DNA of 56,479 nt, from positions 1 through 56,479 of the forward strand of contig CAUDNR010004291.1 in assembly GCA_958430865.1 (NCBI GenBank), given 5' to 3'. The position numbers and the translations under genes are program-made. Positions 21,885-34,424 of this stretch are shown piece after piece; position 1 is the stretch's first letter, and the number at the start of each line of letters is the position of its first letter. The notes under the pieces are model-generated. The model had not been told where the DNA came from and did not search any database. It saw only the letters and a list, made by a program, of their open reading frames with translations. This stretch comes from Entrophospora sp. SA101. Taxonomy: Eukaryota; Glomeromycota; Glomeromycetes; Entrophosporales; Entrophosporaceae.

Positions 21885-22600
21885 TCCATCACAATAAATC
21901 ATGTATTTAATGCATCACACAAATATCTAAAGATTGTAATTCTATCTTTTAATGTTAGCACATAATTCAAAACCATTGCATAATTACATCATCTGAAATT
22001 TAGTTATACCATAACATGTTACAATTAAATTTGACTTAATTTTATAATAATTTACTGCCTTAATTAAATGTAAAACTGATTAACATTATATAATACACTA
22101 TTTATTTATTTTTATTTTAAATAACAACTACCAATCTCGTCGAAAAAGCTTTTTCTTGAATTATCTAAACTTTTTAATACTATATCTTGCTTTCCAAATC
22201 GACTAAATTCTTTTATTTTCATTGTATTAATTATATAACCTCTTGTCCATACTGCAGTATAAATTGAACTAAGCCCATCTTCAGTTAACTTTTTTACATT
22301 TTTAAATTGCTCAAAAGGTATCCATTCTAAAATATAATTTGGCAGAGATGATGTCATTTGACATTGTTGAATAAAATCATCAATTATGTTATTTCCAGAT
22401 GTCCAAATGGCGAAAAGACACTGTAATTGTAAACTAATACAATCTTCACAGATTCTATCAGAGTATCTTGTCAATTTACATTCTTTTGGTTTGCCTTTTT
22501 TATTCCTTGCGTTATTTAATTCAAGCCATAAATAAACTTTTCTTTACAATATTCTTTTTCATTTTCAGAAATAATTTTTATATCTGGTAATTTCGTGGAA
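21885..22600 (-). pseudogene. Protein kinase pseudogene 1
   Basis: The minus strand shows the N-terminal part of a Glomeromycotina-type kinase: KPKEC, RYSDRICEDCISLQLQ, then FAIWTSGNNIIDDFIQQCQM, NYILEWIPFEQF and the glycine-loop region KKLTEDGLSSIYTAVW. The VLKSL lysine follows, then FFDEI and a probable donor near 22127. A second exon continues YYKIKSNLIVTCYGITKF with frameshifts and ends at LCDALNT near 21890. Catalytic loop and C-lobe are absent. It is a close relative of the pseudogene at 38982-40443. Confidence 0.7.
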
Positions 22601-22687
22601 CACCAGAATACCCACAAAATTTTGTCATTTCACAAAAAAATATCCGCTAATTTTTATTATCTATTATTATTATTTGTGATGAGGTTT

Positions 22688-22835
22688 AAATGTAAGTCCT
22701 ATGTAGGAAAAAACTTCCTAATGTTGGGGAGAATTTCAAAAGAGAAAACTGACTTTAACACAGCTTGCTTGGGAGAATATGCAAAATGATAATATACATG
22801 ACCCAAATAAACCAAGAAAATGCCATGCAAGATAA
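22688..22835 (+). repeat. Repeat R2, copy 2
   Basis: Same sequence as 7978-8095, slightly longer here (includes TTTCAAAAGAGAAAACTGAC, lost in copy 1). No coding capacity recognised. Confidence 0.65.
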
Positions 22836-22839
22836 TAAT

Positions 22840-25560
22840 AGCAAATCGAGGACCAATTGTTGTATTTTATATCATGACAACATCAATGACGCGTTTTGGC
22901 ATTTAATATTAGACATTCATTATTAATCATTCTATTTATTATATTCTATTGGACAAAATCATGTAAAAAATCATGTATAAATACACTTAAAAATCTCCAA
23001 TTTTTTAATAATATACATTTGATAATAATTAATAAAGTTGGTTGATTCATAACCCTTTCTGATAATTAATGGTTTGGCCAACCTTTAACTATTAGTTAGG
23101 AACCCTTTTAATTTTACTATATTGCTTGTAGTGATGCCTCAAGTATATAGTATATTTCTATTTTTTTTTTTAAGAGTATATGAAGCTGGAAAAAAAACTG
23201 ATACACTTTACCAGAACTCACCTGCAATAATAGTACATGTGCAAAACCTTGCACTTGACTAGAACTAGGGTTTCTATTTGAATAAAACGAATAATTTGAA
23301 ATAATTCGAAATTTGAAATAAAACAAATAATTTGAATAAAACAAAATAAATGAATAAATGAATAAAAATTTACATTACGGATTTAATTATTTTGAAAAAA
23401 ATCGAACAAGATACTTGGGAAATAGATTTTTTCCACAATTATGAAAATTCAATTACAAATACAACTTGAGAAAACAATGATGCTTCAATATAATAATGGT
23501 AAAAAATTATAAAAATTAGATTCTTATAAATTAATCTAAATGATTTTTTTTTTAACATAGTTAGTGATTCTGATATTGAAAGCAAGTTCTAGAAAAAAAG
23601 GATTGGTTGATGTGAGCCACATTAATGTCAACATACCAATACGAAAAAGAAAAAGATCAAGGTGTTATATGTGTTGAGTTATTACTGTGAAGGTATAGCT
23701 GATGAAGGTGAGCAGATCATTGTCTTGTGTAATTTTGCCGGTTCTGGACAGAGACCATATTTTTTTACTAGATTTTTTATATTATTTATATCCACAAAGT
23801 GTTCCAGAGGCTAATTTCATATCATTTCAACATAATTAAGTTTATACCATAGTATATTATTTTTTTCTAGGCCACATAGAAAATGTGGTGTGAAACATGT
23901 TCCAGGAAACAAAAATTTGTCACAGTATTTATAAACAAGCTACAGAGAACAAAGTAGAAAATAAAATAAGTACACAAGGTAGATAGATATATCAAGAAAA
24001 CAAAATTCAGTACACAAATAGGTAAAGAGCAAAGTGAAAACAATCTGCATAGCAAATTGGAGCAGTTGATACCAAAACAATAAAACTAATAAAATTTTCA
24101 AATTAAGCATTTCTGCAATTTATATAAAAATAAACTAATAATGTTTACTCAAATTTTCAGTTATATTGGTAATGCACTAAAATCCCTCAATGATAGTAGG
24201 GGCCCATTCAAAGCTGGTGATCTAGTAGAGGTCAGAGAAGAAATAGAGTATGTAGAGGTGAAAACACCAGAGTTTGTACTACCATCAGAACTGATGTTAA
24301 AATTATAAAGCAAATTGAAGATCCAGTAAAAATTGCAAACATAATGTTAGTATAAAGAGGGAAGACATCAATTATATAAATATAGGAGATAAAATAATGG
24401 AATGGTTAAGATTAAAATGGATCAATAAATTGGATAGATTTATAAGTTATCTAAATCTTGATAGGTTAGATGAATACTCAAGGAAATTTCTGATGAATTA
24501 CACATAATTGCAGTGAATAATTATAATGAAGCAATGAGAAAACTTCTAGTGAAGATACAATTTGATTTCTGATTAGATAATGTTCACCATCCCAGGGTCC
24601 TTCCACAACTTGTTCTGGCATATTGTGGTAGTACAGGTAGATGTGCAATGGGTGATTGCTTGGCATGGTATTGCCATTTTATGCAAGTGAGCCTGTTTGT
24701 CTTTGGTCATCATCAAGGTGTAGAAGATCTGAGGAAGCCTCTACACATTTATTTCTTTTTAAAAAGGGGGGCAAATTCGAAGGCAAGGTTGTGGTTTTTG
24801 ATAGATGTTTGCATTTTTGGTGGCCAGTATCTGGTTCTAATTTTGAAAATTTCTTCTTTTCTCAAGCATCAATGTGGCTAGTACTAATACAAGAAGTACC
24901 TAGCTATCTATTGAGGGTAGTATTTTTTTAATATACTCATAGTCTCCCTTTCCATTGGGGAAACATCAAAGCTTTCAGATCAGGGTTTCCAAATAAGATC
25001 AGAAGTTTGACATTGTTTGATTCAACAAAACTCACAATCAGTATACTGTAGTTTGTGTCAGTTGGCTTTTTATTTAATAATTTAGGTATAATTTTTATTA
25101 TATTTAAATTATTCAGATACATTGTATTAATTTAAAATTTTTATATTAATAAATTATTTATATATTATATATATTTTATGATATATTGAAAGTACATCAC
25201 TTCAATTTGTTAATGCTATAAAAAAATGAAAACATTTATTTGAAAAAGTAAGAGACAAACAATACTGCAATTATGTATGAATGATAACAATGATTATTAA
25301 AAATTACATTTTTTTGTCAAAAATTATTATTTTTTATTTAGTGTGCATATTTGACATTCAAATTTCAAAATGAAAAAAAAAAATCCAAGGATATGATACT
25401 TGCAGGAAGTTATTAGCTTTATATAATATTAAATATAAATAATCAAATTAATATATCCATTAGATGAGAAACTATAGATATAATAATTTATAACATAATA
25501 TGATAATTTATAACATAATAATGTTAATTTTAATTTTAATAAAAATGAAAATAGTCAATA
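22840..25560. other. Long gene-poor stretch
   Basis: Around 23270-23370 there is a (GAATAA)n-like tract ending in AGGGTTTCTATTTGAATAAAAC, which is the left end of repeat R1 in reverse orientation. Between 23560 and 24930 the sequence is slightly less AT-rich and gives scattered open frames (24478-24666 minus, 24648-24931 plus) without recognisable domains. I read this as transposon debris. Confidence 0.4.
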
Positions 25561-25568
25561 ATTGAATA

Positions 25569-26999
25569 TTAATAATTACCATTATTATTACTAATAATTG
25601 TTACTTTATTGGAATTCACAGGTTGGGGAAGGTTTGTAAAATTTAATAATCTACTAGTATAAACTGCATTTGGATGAATTACTGCAGTAATTGTTGAAGG
25701 ATCAAATTCTATTTCATCCATTTTATCAAACTCTTTTCTAATTGATTTATATTCATCACCTGTACCATAATGTTGAAATGAACCATACCAATAATTAATA
25801 ATCTTCCAAATTTCTTTAGCAATTGGACGTCTATCTGGATCAGCATCCATGCATCTGTAAGCTAGTTCAATATAAAATTTTGGTGTATTGATTGAAAATT
25901 CTGGTCTTACACCTTCACATATTTTCATTGCAAGATATTCATCATGTGCCAAATTATTAAATGGTTGTTGGCCAGTTGATACTACAGACATCAGAACTCC
26001 AAAACTGTATATATCTGATGCCATTGTATATGGTTTCTTCTTTAAAACTTCTGGTGCAATATATGATAGTACTCCACATATATCATTTTTGTTTGATGAT
26101 GTTTGACTAGCTGGGAATGATAATCCTAAGTATGCAATCCATGAATTATTATAAAATTGAAGAATATTACCACTATGAAGATCATGATGAATAACTTCTT
26201 TTTCATGAATATCTTTTAAACCTTTAATAATATAATAAAGAATCGTAATTTTGTTTTTCCATTTTAAATTTTTAAACTCTGTAGTTAAATAATTTTGAAG
26301 ACTTCCATTTTTTATATAATCCATCACAAATATGTGTTCTTTTGTAATTGGATCTTGTGTTAATCCATAAACATGAATTATATTAGCTTTATCCTGAAGT
26401 TTTGTATAATTTTGGAACTAAATAATAAATAATAATCAATAATATTTAAAGAATTTTGAAATAAATAAAAAAATAAAATAAATTACCTTGTTAAAAAATT
26501 CATCAGAAATATTCTGAGAATCATGTAATTGTTTTAGTGCTACAGTCATATCCTTGCTAATTCTTTTGTTATTTTCATAATCTATACTTTTATAACCATT
26601 TAACCAAGTAGCTTTGGATACAGTTGCAAATCCACCTTCACCTATCTTTTCAATATTTGTTAAATCATCATAAGAAATCCATTGAAGATAATAATAATCA
26701 TCATATCTTGTTGCTTTAAGTTGTGTGCTTTTAATCAATTCATCTAATGTTTCATTGCCACTAGTCCATCCTTCAGTTAATAGCTTTGGATCACATGATT
26801 GACACCATGAATATTTAGTATTATATTTATTGCAGGTTGGACATTCCCCATATCTCTCTTTTCTTTTCTTTGAATATTCATCATTTTGAAGACTTCCATC
26901 TTCCATATAATGCATTACAGATATATATTCTTTTGTAATTGGATCTTGTGTCAATCCATAAATATAAACTTTATCATGAAACTTTGTATAATTTTTAAA
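25569..26999 (-). CDS. Chimeric kinase-like protein, probable pseudokinase
   Basis: Two exons are visible, 26999-26487 and 26417-25569, joined in phase (GTAATT...TTTAG). The first starts at an acceptor (TTTTAG), so a true 5' end is lacking. It begins with YGLTQDPITKEYISVMHYM, a piece of the kinase N-lobe that recurs later in the same protein (GLTQDPITKEHIFVMDY). This is fused directly to the normal N-terminal zinc module (CPTCNKYN, CQSCDPK), then GEGGFATVSKATW and VALKQL. Key residues are altered: the alpha-C region reads FFNK instead of FLNE, the catalytic loop is HHDLHSGN (Arg lost, Asp kept), and the metal-binding DLG/DFG Asp is Tyr (AYLGLS). The C-lobe is intact (APEVL, SDIYSFGVLM, RRPIAKEI). 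Translation could start at the ATG in VMHYM. Likely inactive as a kinase. Confidence 0.7.
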
Positions 27000-27001
27000 C
27001 T

Positions 27002-27600
27002 AAAATAACAAATAATATATTTAATTACAACAATAATAATAATCATGTAACAATCTTTAATCTTGATTGATCAGTAAAATAATTCTAGTCGAAATTAGGC
27101 AATTAATTCATACCATATTTGGTAATGTAGAAAAATTCGTTTTGTTTAAATTCGCTATTACTAATTTGGCAATCGGGATTATTGCGTTTTACTTCGAAGA
27201 ATTATGAATATTATTTTTCCTTGAATTATTGATATTTTTATTAGGAGTTTTGGCGATGGTGTATAATGATTATTATATTATTATTATTTTTATTATTATT
27301 ATTATATTATATTTATTATGAATGTTATCTTTTAAGATTAATACTTTCCGGGAAGTCTATAAGCTTCCATACAATATAGAGATTATAATTTTATTTATTT
27401 CTTTATTTCTTTCATGATCTATATTTGTATTTTAAGAATTGTAATTTTATTATTTAAAGAATCAAATTCGAATAAAATAAAGATAACTTTTTAATTTAAC
27501 AACAATTAAAGTACCTGTTCATTAACATTGTTTAAATAATTAAGTGATAATTATTTGAACGTTTACACATTAGATGTTATTGTTGTGGTAAATGGAACTG
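27002..27600. other. Intergenic, AT-rich
   Basis: Includes a (TTA)n-rich tract near 27265-27315. No first exon for the kinase chimera is visible here, which supports the view that its 5' end was lost. Confidence 0.5.
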
Positions 27601-27602
27601 TG

Positions 27603-28000
27603 ATGGAAAATCCATCATCTATTTCCGAAACGAAAAGAAAAAAATGGATATTAGTTTTAATGAGTATCACAAACAACAGAAAAACACCTTGAACCAATTT
27701 CAAAAAAACCAAATCGCGGTCACATTAATTTTCCATCTGGAAACCAAGAATTAGTGAACGGATTAAAAAATGATACTCATTCACCATCTTTTGTTAATTC
27801 AAACCAACTCCAATACCACGTCAGGTAACAAAGCCTCGACAACATTTCCTATCAAAATTAATCCTTCGGTTGCAAAAAAAATGATAGATGATAGTAATTC
27901 AACCAATGAAACTAAAAAAAATAAAAGAAGCAAAGACTTTAAATCAAAATTCCAAAATTATCACAATTGGCGTTACCACAACTAACACCATCACAGCTAC
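27603..28000 (+). pseudogene. Unrecognised frameshifted gene remnant
   Basis: From an ATG at 27603 the plus strand gives MENPSSISETKRKKWIL, then in shifted frames EPISKKPNRGHINFPSGNQE, HSPSFVNSNQ, NTTSGNKASTTFPIKINPSV and NKRSKDFKSKFQNYHNW. At least two frameshifts separate the pieces. The composition is basic and Ser/Asn-rich, as in low-complexity nuclear proteins, but no domain is recognised. Confidence 0.4.
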
Positions 28001-28565
28001 AACCAACATCAGAAATCTTTAATGTTGAAGGCAAGCAACAATGATGACAATCAAAACGCCGAACATAAATCTTGAGTGTGAGTTAAGATTTTTATTGAAT
28101 CATTATTTCCAATCACTTTTTATTTGTTTAGTTGTCGAAATTTTTTTTAGAATGATGATGATACATCACTTTCACGTTTATTTTGCTAAAAAAAAAAATA
28201 ATATTATATGCATAACCTTCCAAATAAACAAGATAATATAATGCTTATACAGTCTCCGGCGAAAAGAATGGCGGACAGATTTTTTGAGATTACACATATA
28301 ATTTATTATTAACCAAAAAATTTTTTTTGTATATACAAAGGCAAAGAACGGTTTGGTATCAAATTTGAAATTTTCACGTTTAATATTAATGTTAATTTTT
28401 ATATTTATATTAATATTAAAACATTTAAAATATAATATATAAATATATAAAAGAATGGTCTGTAGAAAATTTCTTTTTTGGAAAACAGTCGGTTAGTGAG
28501 TTTGAATGTTTTAACAAATATATCAAATGGATCAAATAGAAAAATATTTATTCCGAAATCTTTTA
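28000..28565. other. Intergenic
   Basis: AT-rich sequence between the remnant above and the 3' end of the WRAP73 gene. No supported gene. Confidence 0.5.
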
Positions 28566-28571
28566 TTATTA

Positions 28572-30557
28572 TTATAATGTTAACAAACAAAATAAACTTT
28601 TGTCCATTAATAATAAAAATTTACCATCTGATGACCAACTAATATTCGTCACCTGAAAATCTACTGAAAAAAAAATTATGAATTAATTAATTAATATCAA
28701 CTTATTATTATGTTAAAAAAATTAATATTACCAGAAGGCATCCCAATGATATCAGTAGAATTTCCAGACCAAAAATATACATTATTATTACCACAACAAA
28801 TTACAAGTTTGTTTGGTTCAGAAGGATGCCAAAAGAATTGTCTAATTGAAGAGTCTTGTATAATGAAAGCTATTGGCTTCATCAATGAAAGGTCCCATAC
28901 CCATAAACACTTTGGCATATTATCTACCGCCATAAATAAATAAATAAGTACGGTATATGCATATATATATGAATGTGTGTATGCATCCCAATCAATCAAT
29001 TACCATTTTGTGATGCTAGTAAATTTCCTTCACTATTAAATTTACATAATCCAATTCCTAATTTTGGATTCGGTTGTTTAGGATCCGATAATACTTGCTC
29101 CAACTCTATTGATTCTTCAATGGTTTCATCTAAAAATAAATCAATGTATTTTTTCTAAATCATGTATGAATGAAATATATTATATTATATATATAATAAT
29201 AATTTTCCTTACATTTAACAACTGTTTTACCAAGTTTTACATCAAGTTCACAAGTTTCTCTCCATATTACCTTTAAATTATTATATTAATTATAAATTTA
29301 TAGAAATATCATATATTATAAAAATCTTTTTATAATAAATTTTTACTAGTTCTTGAATATCGTCTGGATCATTATGGTATAATTCTTTAGCTTCTTTCCA
29401 AGTATAATAACTTAAAAGTCGAATCTAAAATAAAAATAATATTAATTATTCATTTATGTTGTTTTCTTTAAAAAGACTCATTTAGGAAGAAAAGAATGAA
29501 ATACTTTTTCATCATAACTTCCAATTGCTAGAAATTGGCATGTAGGTGACCATGTAACTGTTTTTACTCCTAAGCCTATATCATATGCAGAAAATGATTG
29601 ATGTAATTTTCCATTTGGTGTATAAATTAAAACTTTGTACTATGAAAAAAAAGTTATAATATTATTGTTATGAAAATTTAAATAAGTTTAACATTATTTA
29701 TTATCTATTACATTAATAATTTTGTCCCATGCAGCAATAAATTTTCCATCTGGTGACCATGCTAGATTTTCTAATTCTGACGTTTCAACTGGAAAAAGCT
29801 ACAATGTATATTTTTTTTGTGTGTATGGGCAAATTAATTATATAACAACACATGAATATATATGATCTAATGATGATTTTACTTTTGTCAATAGCCAAGA
29901 TTTTTCACAATTATAAATTCCTATATAATCTCTTCCTTCACGTCTTTCTGTAAGTGCAAAATAACGTCCATCGTTTCGAAAATCAAATCCTAAAAAAAAA
30001 AAAATAAATCGATGATTAAAATTAATAAATATATTAAATATTAATCAATCGATTAATCTTTTTTACCTTTATCATAATATTTAGGACTTTGGATATAGAA
30101 AGTATTTTTAGTAGTTAATGACCATATTGTAATACAATACTATATGTAATAATAATAATGTAAATTTATTATTAATTAATAATATGAAAAATGAAAAATA
30201 TGGTTAATTAATTACCTCAAAATCAGAAAAACATAAAATATATTTTCCATCCCAACTCCATTTTACATTAGCTAAACCAATTATACAATCTTCAATGTGG
30301 AAAATCCAATCTTTATAATTTACACTAAATATTGAAATACTTCCGGTTTTATAACATGCTGTCATAACATATTCTGAATTTGGTGACCAAGATATTTCTT
30401 GTATTTTAAAGTTTGGTTTGCTTATTGTTGACAAAATTTTTAAAGTTGGAACTTCACGAATGATGAGTTTACTTTGTAAAACTGTTGCAATATATTTAGA
30501 GTTTGGTGAGAAACAGGAAAGGTTTAGGGTTTGATTGTAGAAAGTGCTAAGTTCCAT
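28572..30557 (-). CDS. WRAP73: WD40 protein WRAP73 (WDR8), ten exons
   Basis: Exons on the minus strand: 30557-30216, 30139-30067, 29989-29883, 29798-29712, 29639-29505, 29424-29347, 29270-29213, 29129-29004, 28923-28732 and 28660-28572. All junctions are GT-AG and in phase, giving 428 residues (human WRAP73 has 460). Landmarks align in order with the family: MELSTFYNQT start, ISWSPNSEYVMTACYKTGSI, YCITIWSL, LTERREGRDYIGIY, VTWSPTCQFLAIGSYD, then the conserved middle LSDPKQPNPKLGIGLC, NMPKCLWVWDLS and the end DKSLFCLLTL. WRAP73/Wdr8 anchors microtubules at centrosomes or spindle pole bodies with an SSX2IP/Msd1 partner. Intact, single-copy-type housekeeping gene. Confidence 0.92.
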
Positions 30558-30619
30558 TATATTTTGTTTTGATATATTTACTTTTTTTAAAAAAAATCGC
30601 GTTTTTTTACATAATAACA

Positions 30620-31765
30620 TGTAATTATATCACGTGTCAAAGGGAACCAATCAGGACTTAGGATGCGTTGAATTGAAAAATTTAGTCGCGAAAAGTAAAT
30701 TTAGTGATAGTAATAGTAATATATTGAATTTAGAAATGTCACTAATTTCCTTTTTATGAATAAAAGAACTAGGAAATTTAAAGGCCATCTCTCTTTAATG
30801 ATCTATTATTTTTTTTTAGAAATGCAATTTTACGCAGCATCATGAAAATATCCAATTTTATTGGTGGGTTGGGTGCGTGTTATCCTTATTTAGAAATCGA
30901 TTTGGCGATCGCGGATATTTTTTGCGGATAACTACATGATTATTATTTTAAAACCAAAATTTCATAATATTTTTTTTTCAAAAAACTCCTTTAGACGTAA
31001 ATACTAAATATTATTATCACTATTTTTAATATCAATGTTATATATACTTATGCAATCATTCGTTGTATTAATTTTATTGATAGTTGGCAAACCCATTCGG
31101 AAGAAGTTGAAATGCTTTTGGAATGAACCTTTGAGCCGAGAGAATATTGTTAAGTAAAACAATTTACATTAACAAAATATACATATTATGTAAATCAAAA
31201 TTTCTAATCTTCGACTATTTGGATGATGAAAAAGGATGTAGGTTTTGATGACTTTTGATGTGTGCTATTTTTATAGTGAAAATTTAGTAACTCGTAATTT
31301 ATATATACACATTAAATTCTCTAAAAAATAAGAGAAGTGGTTCTAGGAGATGGTATTATGACTCCAATGTATTGAGATATGTATTTTACCGTGTTTTTTT
31401 ATTTTAATTCGGAAAGAGTATAAAATTCTAAATAAAGTTTCTATTTCTGATAAAAAGGTGGGGCGGGTAATTTATGATTGTTAAAGTAATAAGAATTTTT
31501 CATAAATCAAAATAATTCTTGTCGTGCGATTTAACAAGAAATTTTTGAATTATTGTAAAGATAATAAATAATTTTGCATATTCATCAATAACGGCCATTA
31601 ATATTATGAATCTTGGGAAAGTCTGATAATATCTGACTTTTTTACTTTTCCCACGTTGTTATTATGCTCTCTCAGTGCTGTTTTGTATGTCCAAGTGTGC
31701 ATTTTGAGTGCCTTTTCTTGCTCATTGTGGCAGCTGAAAGCCCATTAAAGATTTTCCATTTAATA
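30620..31765. other. Intergenic upstream of WRAP73
   Basis: AT-rich sequence with CACGTG at about 30634 near the WRAP73 5' end. No supported gene. Confidence 0.45.
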
Positions 31766-31770
31766 AACGG

Positions 31771-31953
31771 CTAATTGCACCAAATTTCTATCTCATTCAT
31801 TCCCAAGTCATCCCTTTCCAATCTAGGGATAAGTATTGGTTTTTCGACTATTATTATATAATTGTTTTGTTGTTGCAATGATTTCGAAGGGAATTGATGA
31901 TATTTTATAGCGTAATTTAAATTGTGCCAAGTCCATTCCTTATTTTGTATCAT
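31771..31953 (-). pseudogene. BACK-domain fragment of a BTB protein
   Basis: The minus strand reads EKPILIPRLERDDLGMNEIEIW followed by a stop. It matches the BACK motif seen in the intact BTB protein here (EKPILLEILKRDDFSVNEVVIW). Upstream residues (NKEWTWHNLNYAIKYHQF) are family-like. No BTB or TLDc part is nearby. Relic. Confidence 0.55.
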
Positions 31954-32457
31954 ATATTTTGTATGGGTTTAACAATTCATGTAACAATAATAATAAAAGT
32001 TCGAAGGTTGAACCTGTCCTCAATTTATGAAAAATCATGCTATGACTTGTAATTGTATGCAATCGGGAAGCAGGCATGCATACACACATGCGCACAATGC
32101 ACAAAATGAAGGGAACCAATTTAGAAGCTTGACCACTAAAATTCTCCACAACACTATTTGGATAGATCCATTATCCTACATGAAAAAGAGGATCGGATTA
32201 AAATTATCAAAGGTTTATTTTCCAATTTTCTTACCTGAAAGTGGTTCTTTAAATCTCATTTCTGCATGGTCTTGGTATTATTATTATCATTACTTGGCAA
32301 ATTGGACAATGTACCTGTTGACCGGATATGTGATTTTAAAAGCTTACATTTTGTTTGATACATGTCAAAATTGCGTAATGCAATTATGACATTTATAGAT
32401 TTTCTTCCCCCTACCGAATAAATTGACCACCATTTTTTGGATAACGATTTAAATAAA

Positions 32458-33103
32458 TTAATTAGGATATAGATTAGATGGAATTTGAATCAATTGCAGA
32501 AATTTCAACAAACATTCGAATGAAGGATCAATATATCCATTTGGTTTAATAATTCCAACACAAATACTTAAAAAATATTTACCTATGTTGATTATTAGGC
32601 TTCATCCAATAATAAAAGTCGGGATCACTTGATTTCGTTTTTTTCAACCAATCCATCGCCACCTAATTCAATCACCATCATATACAGCATACATATTAGT
32701 TTGTATCATCAATAAAAAGTTTTAATTAGGCGAAATTGTTAATGAATTGTGCTTCTATTTTGTAAAAATGTTCTATATAAATAATTGTTTCATCATAAAC
32801 AACATAAAAACTGCGCTCTGTTTTTTAAATTGATGTTGTCAGTAGTGATGAATTAAAATTATGATTAAAATTCAACATTATTATGACGCACTTGTTTTCT
32901 AACCTTTATATCTTTGAGAATTCGAGTTAAATCATCAACTGTCATTAATTGATTTTGATTGGTAGTAAAAATAGAAGAAGAGGAGAAAGGAATAGCAGAA
33001 ATATAAGTGGTGGTGGTGGTGGAGTAGTATATAGTAAAACTGTTAGATAGTGAATTATTTATATCGGGTAAAGGTTTTGATGGTAAAGAACAAAAAACTT
33101 GTA
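32458..33103 (-). pseudogene. Spliced coding remnant, unrecognised
   Basis: One exon (33103-32904) encodes a Ser/Thr-rich stretch ending QLMTVDDLTRILKDIK before a GTTAGA donor. A second (32662-32583) encodes VAMDWLKKTKSSDPDFYYWM and ends at GTAAAT, in phase with the first. An open segment to a TAA at 32458-32460 (GIIKPNGYIDPSFECLLKF) would need an impossible ~16-bp intron, so the connection is unclear. The WLKK...DPDFYYW pattern is faintly like the region before the MULE/FAR1 transposase core, but this is not secure. Confidence 0.35.
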
Positions 33104-33109
33104 CTGTAT

Positions 33110-33835
33110 ATTATTATTATTATTACCAACTCTAATATTTTCATTATTATACTTTTTTAATGCAGCTTCTGACAATCTTCACGACATACTTGAAGTATAT
33201 CCTTTTATTTTCCTTTACTTATAATATTATTATATTATTGGTTTTTTTTTCAACGAGATTCTTATTACTATTATATTTAATGGTTGCAGGAGAATACAAT
33301 ATTAATATCATTATGTGCGTTATAGATTCATGTATGATCGCAGGATGTTGATCGTAAATAAAAAAGAAAATTGATATATTTACAAACCTGGAAGCTTCAT
33401 AGATCGTGTATCTTGTTTTTTAACAATCACTTTAACACAAATCTGCCTAACATACAACTCTACCTTTTCTATCGAATAATTGTTAAAACATCCATCAAGT
33501 ATGTTTTTGAAAACTGTTTTATGTTTGTATTAATGTTGGTCGCCAAAACTATTTTGAAGAGGCAAGGTCAAAAAGTTACATGTCGAAACTAAATCAAAAG
33601 TCAAAAGTCAATACCAGTTTCAACTTATGGCGAAACCTTTTGACTTTCGCACAGTCGCAATACTCTATATTTTTGGAATTCACATTTGTTTGTGTTTGTA
33701 TGATAATAAAGAAAATAAAATAAAATTTAGTAAATAGAATTTATCCAATGAAATATTGTTAAATGAGTGTGTTAGTGTCCCATAATTAAAAAAAAAATTT
33801 TTTTCAGTAAATATATAATTCAAATTTTCGCATTA
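33110..33835. other. Intergenic
   Basis: AT-rich, with short frames that lack motifs. No supported gene. Confidence 0.45.
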
Positions 33836-33837
33836 GT

Positions 33838-34155
33838 GATAGGCAGCTGATTATTCGATATTAGTTGATCACTGGTATCAATCTTCAGTTACAGGGTTTC
33901 TCGTATATGGTTTAGCATTAAGCCTCCCTGATCAGGATTCAGGCGTTAGACTATGTATGGGGGATCTTGGGGTTGACGTTGGAGCTGTAAGATCCAGTTA
34001 TTCGCCTTGCAGACTGAAGGTATAAGTAAAGACATGGTAGGCTTCTGACTGACCACACCTCACGGTGTGCGAGGTCGGCTGTGTAACAGATTTCCATGTT
34101 GAGAGGGTACCCTTATCGGTAGGGTATCTGATCAGAGGAGCCGTTGCATGGTAAC
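33838..34155. other. GC-rich structured segment
   Basis: About 300 bases with near-balanced GC lie in a ~25% GC background with fairly sharp edges. Hairpins are visible: CACACC-TCAC-GGTGTG (about 34056-34071) and TACCCT-TATCGGT-AGGGTA (about 34108-34127). Further self-complementary words occur (CTGATCAG). No protein frame runs through it. Candidates are a SINE/LINE fragment, another repeat, or a structured RNA gene. I see no tRNA or 5S promoter boxes I would trust. Confidence 0.5.
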
Positions 34156-34424
34156 GTTAAAACTTTTATTATTTTTAATAAAAAAATTAACTGTGTGTGG
34201 GAAAAAATTTTTCCAAAAAACTAAAAAATAAAATATACATTTAAAACAAATTATACATTAAAAACAAATTATACATACAAAATATATAAAATATTAAAAA
34301 TAAATTAGAAAAAATTCAGTTATGAAAAACAGATATGAAATTAGATCTCACCATACATTTGAAATAATGAATCCTTATTAGTATGATTTTTTTCTACAAT
34401 ATTGTATGAGTGCAAGATGATAAC

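Noticed and set aside
24478..24931. Overlapping 62-91-codon frames on both strands
   Set aside because: No motif, opposite strands, slightly less AT-rich repeat debris; not supported as genes.
28710..28943. 77-codon plus-strand frame
   Set aside because: Antisense of a WRAP73 exon.
33838..34155. rRNA or tRNA gene
   Set aside because: No recognisable conserved rRNA core, no cloverleaf or A/B boxes that I could fit.
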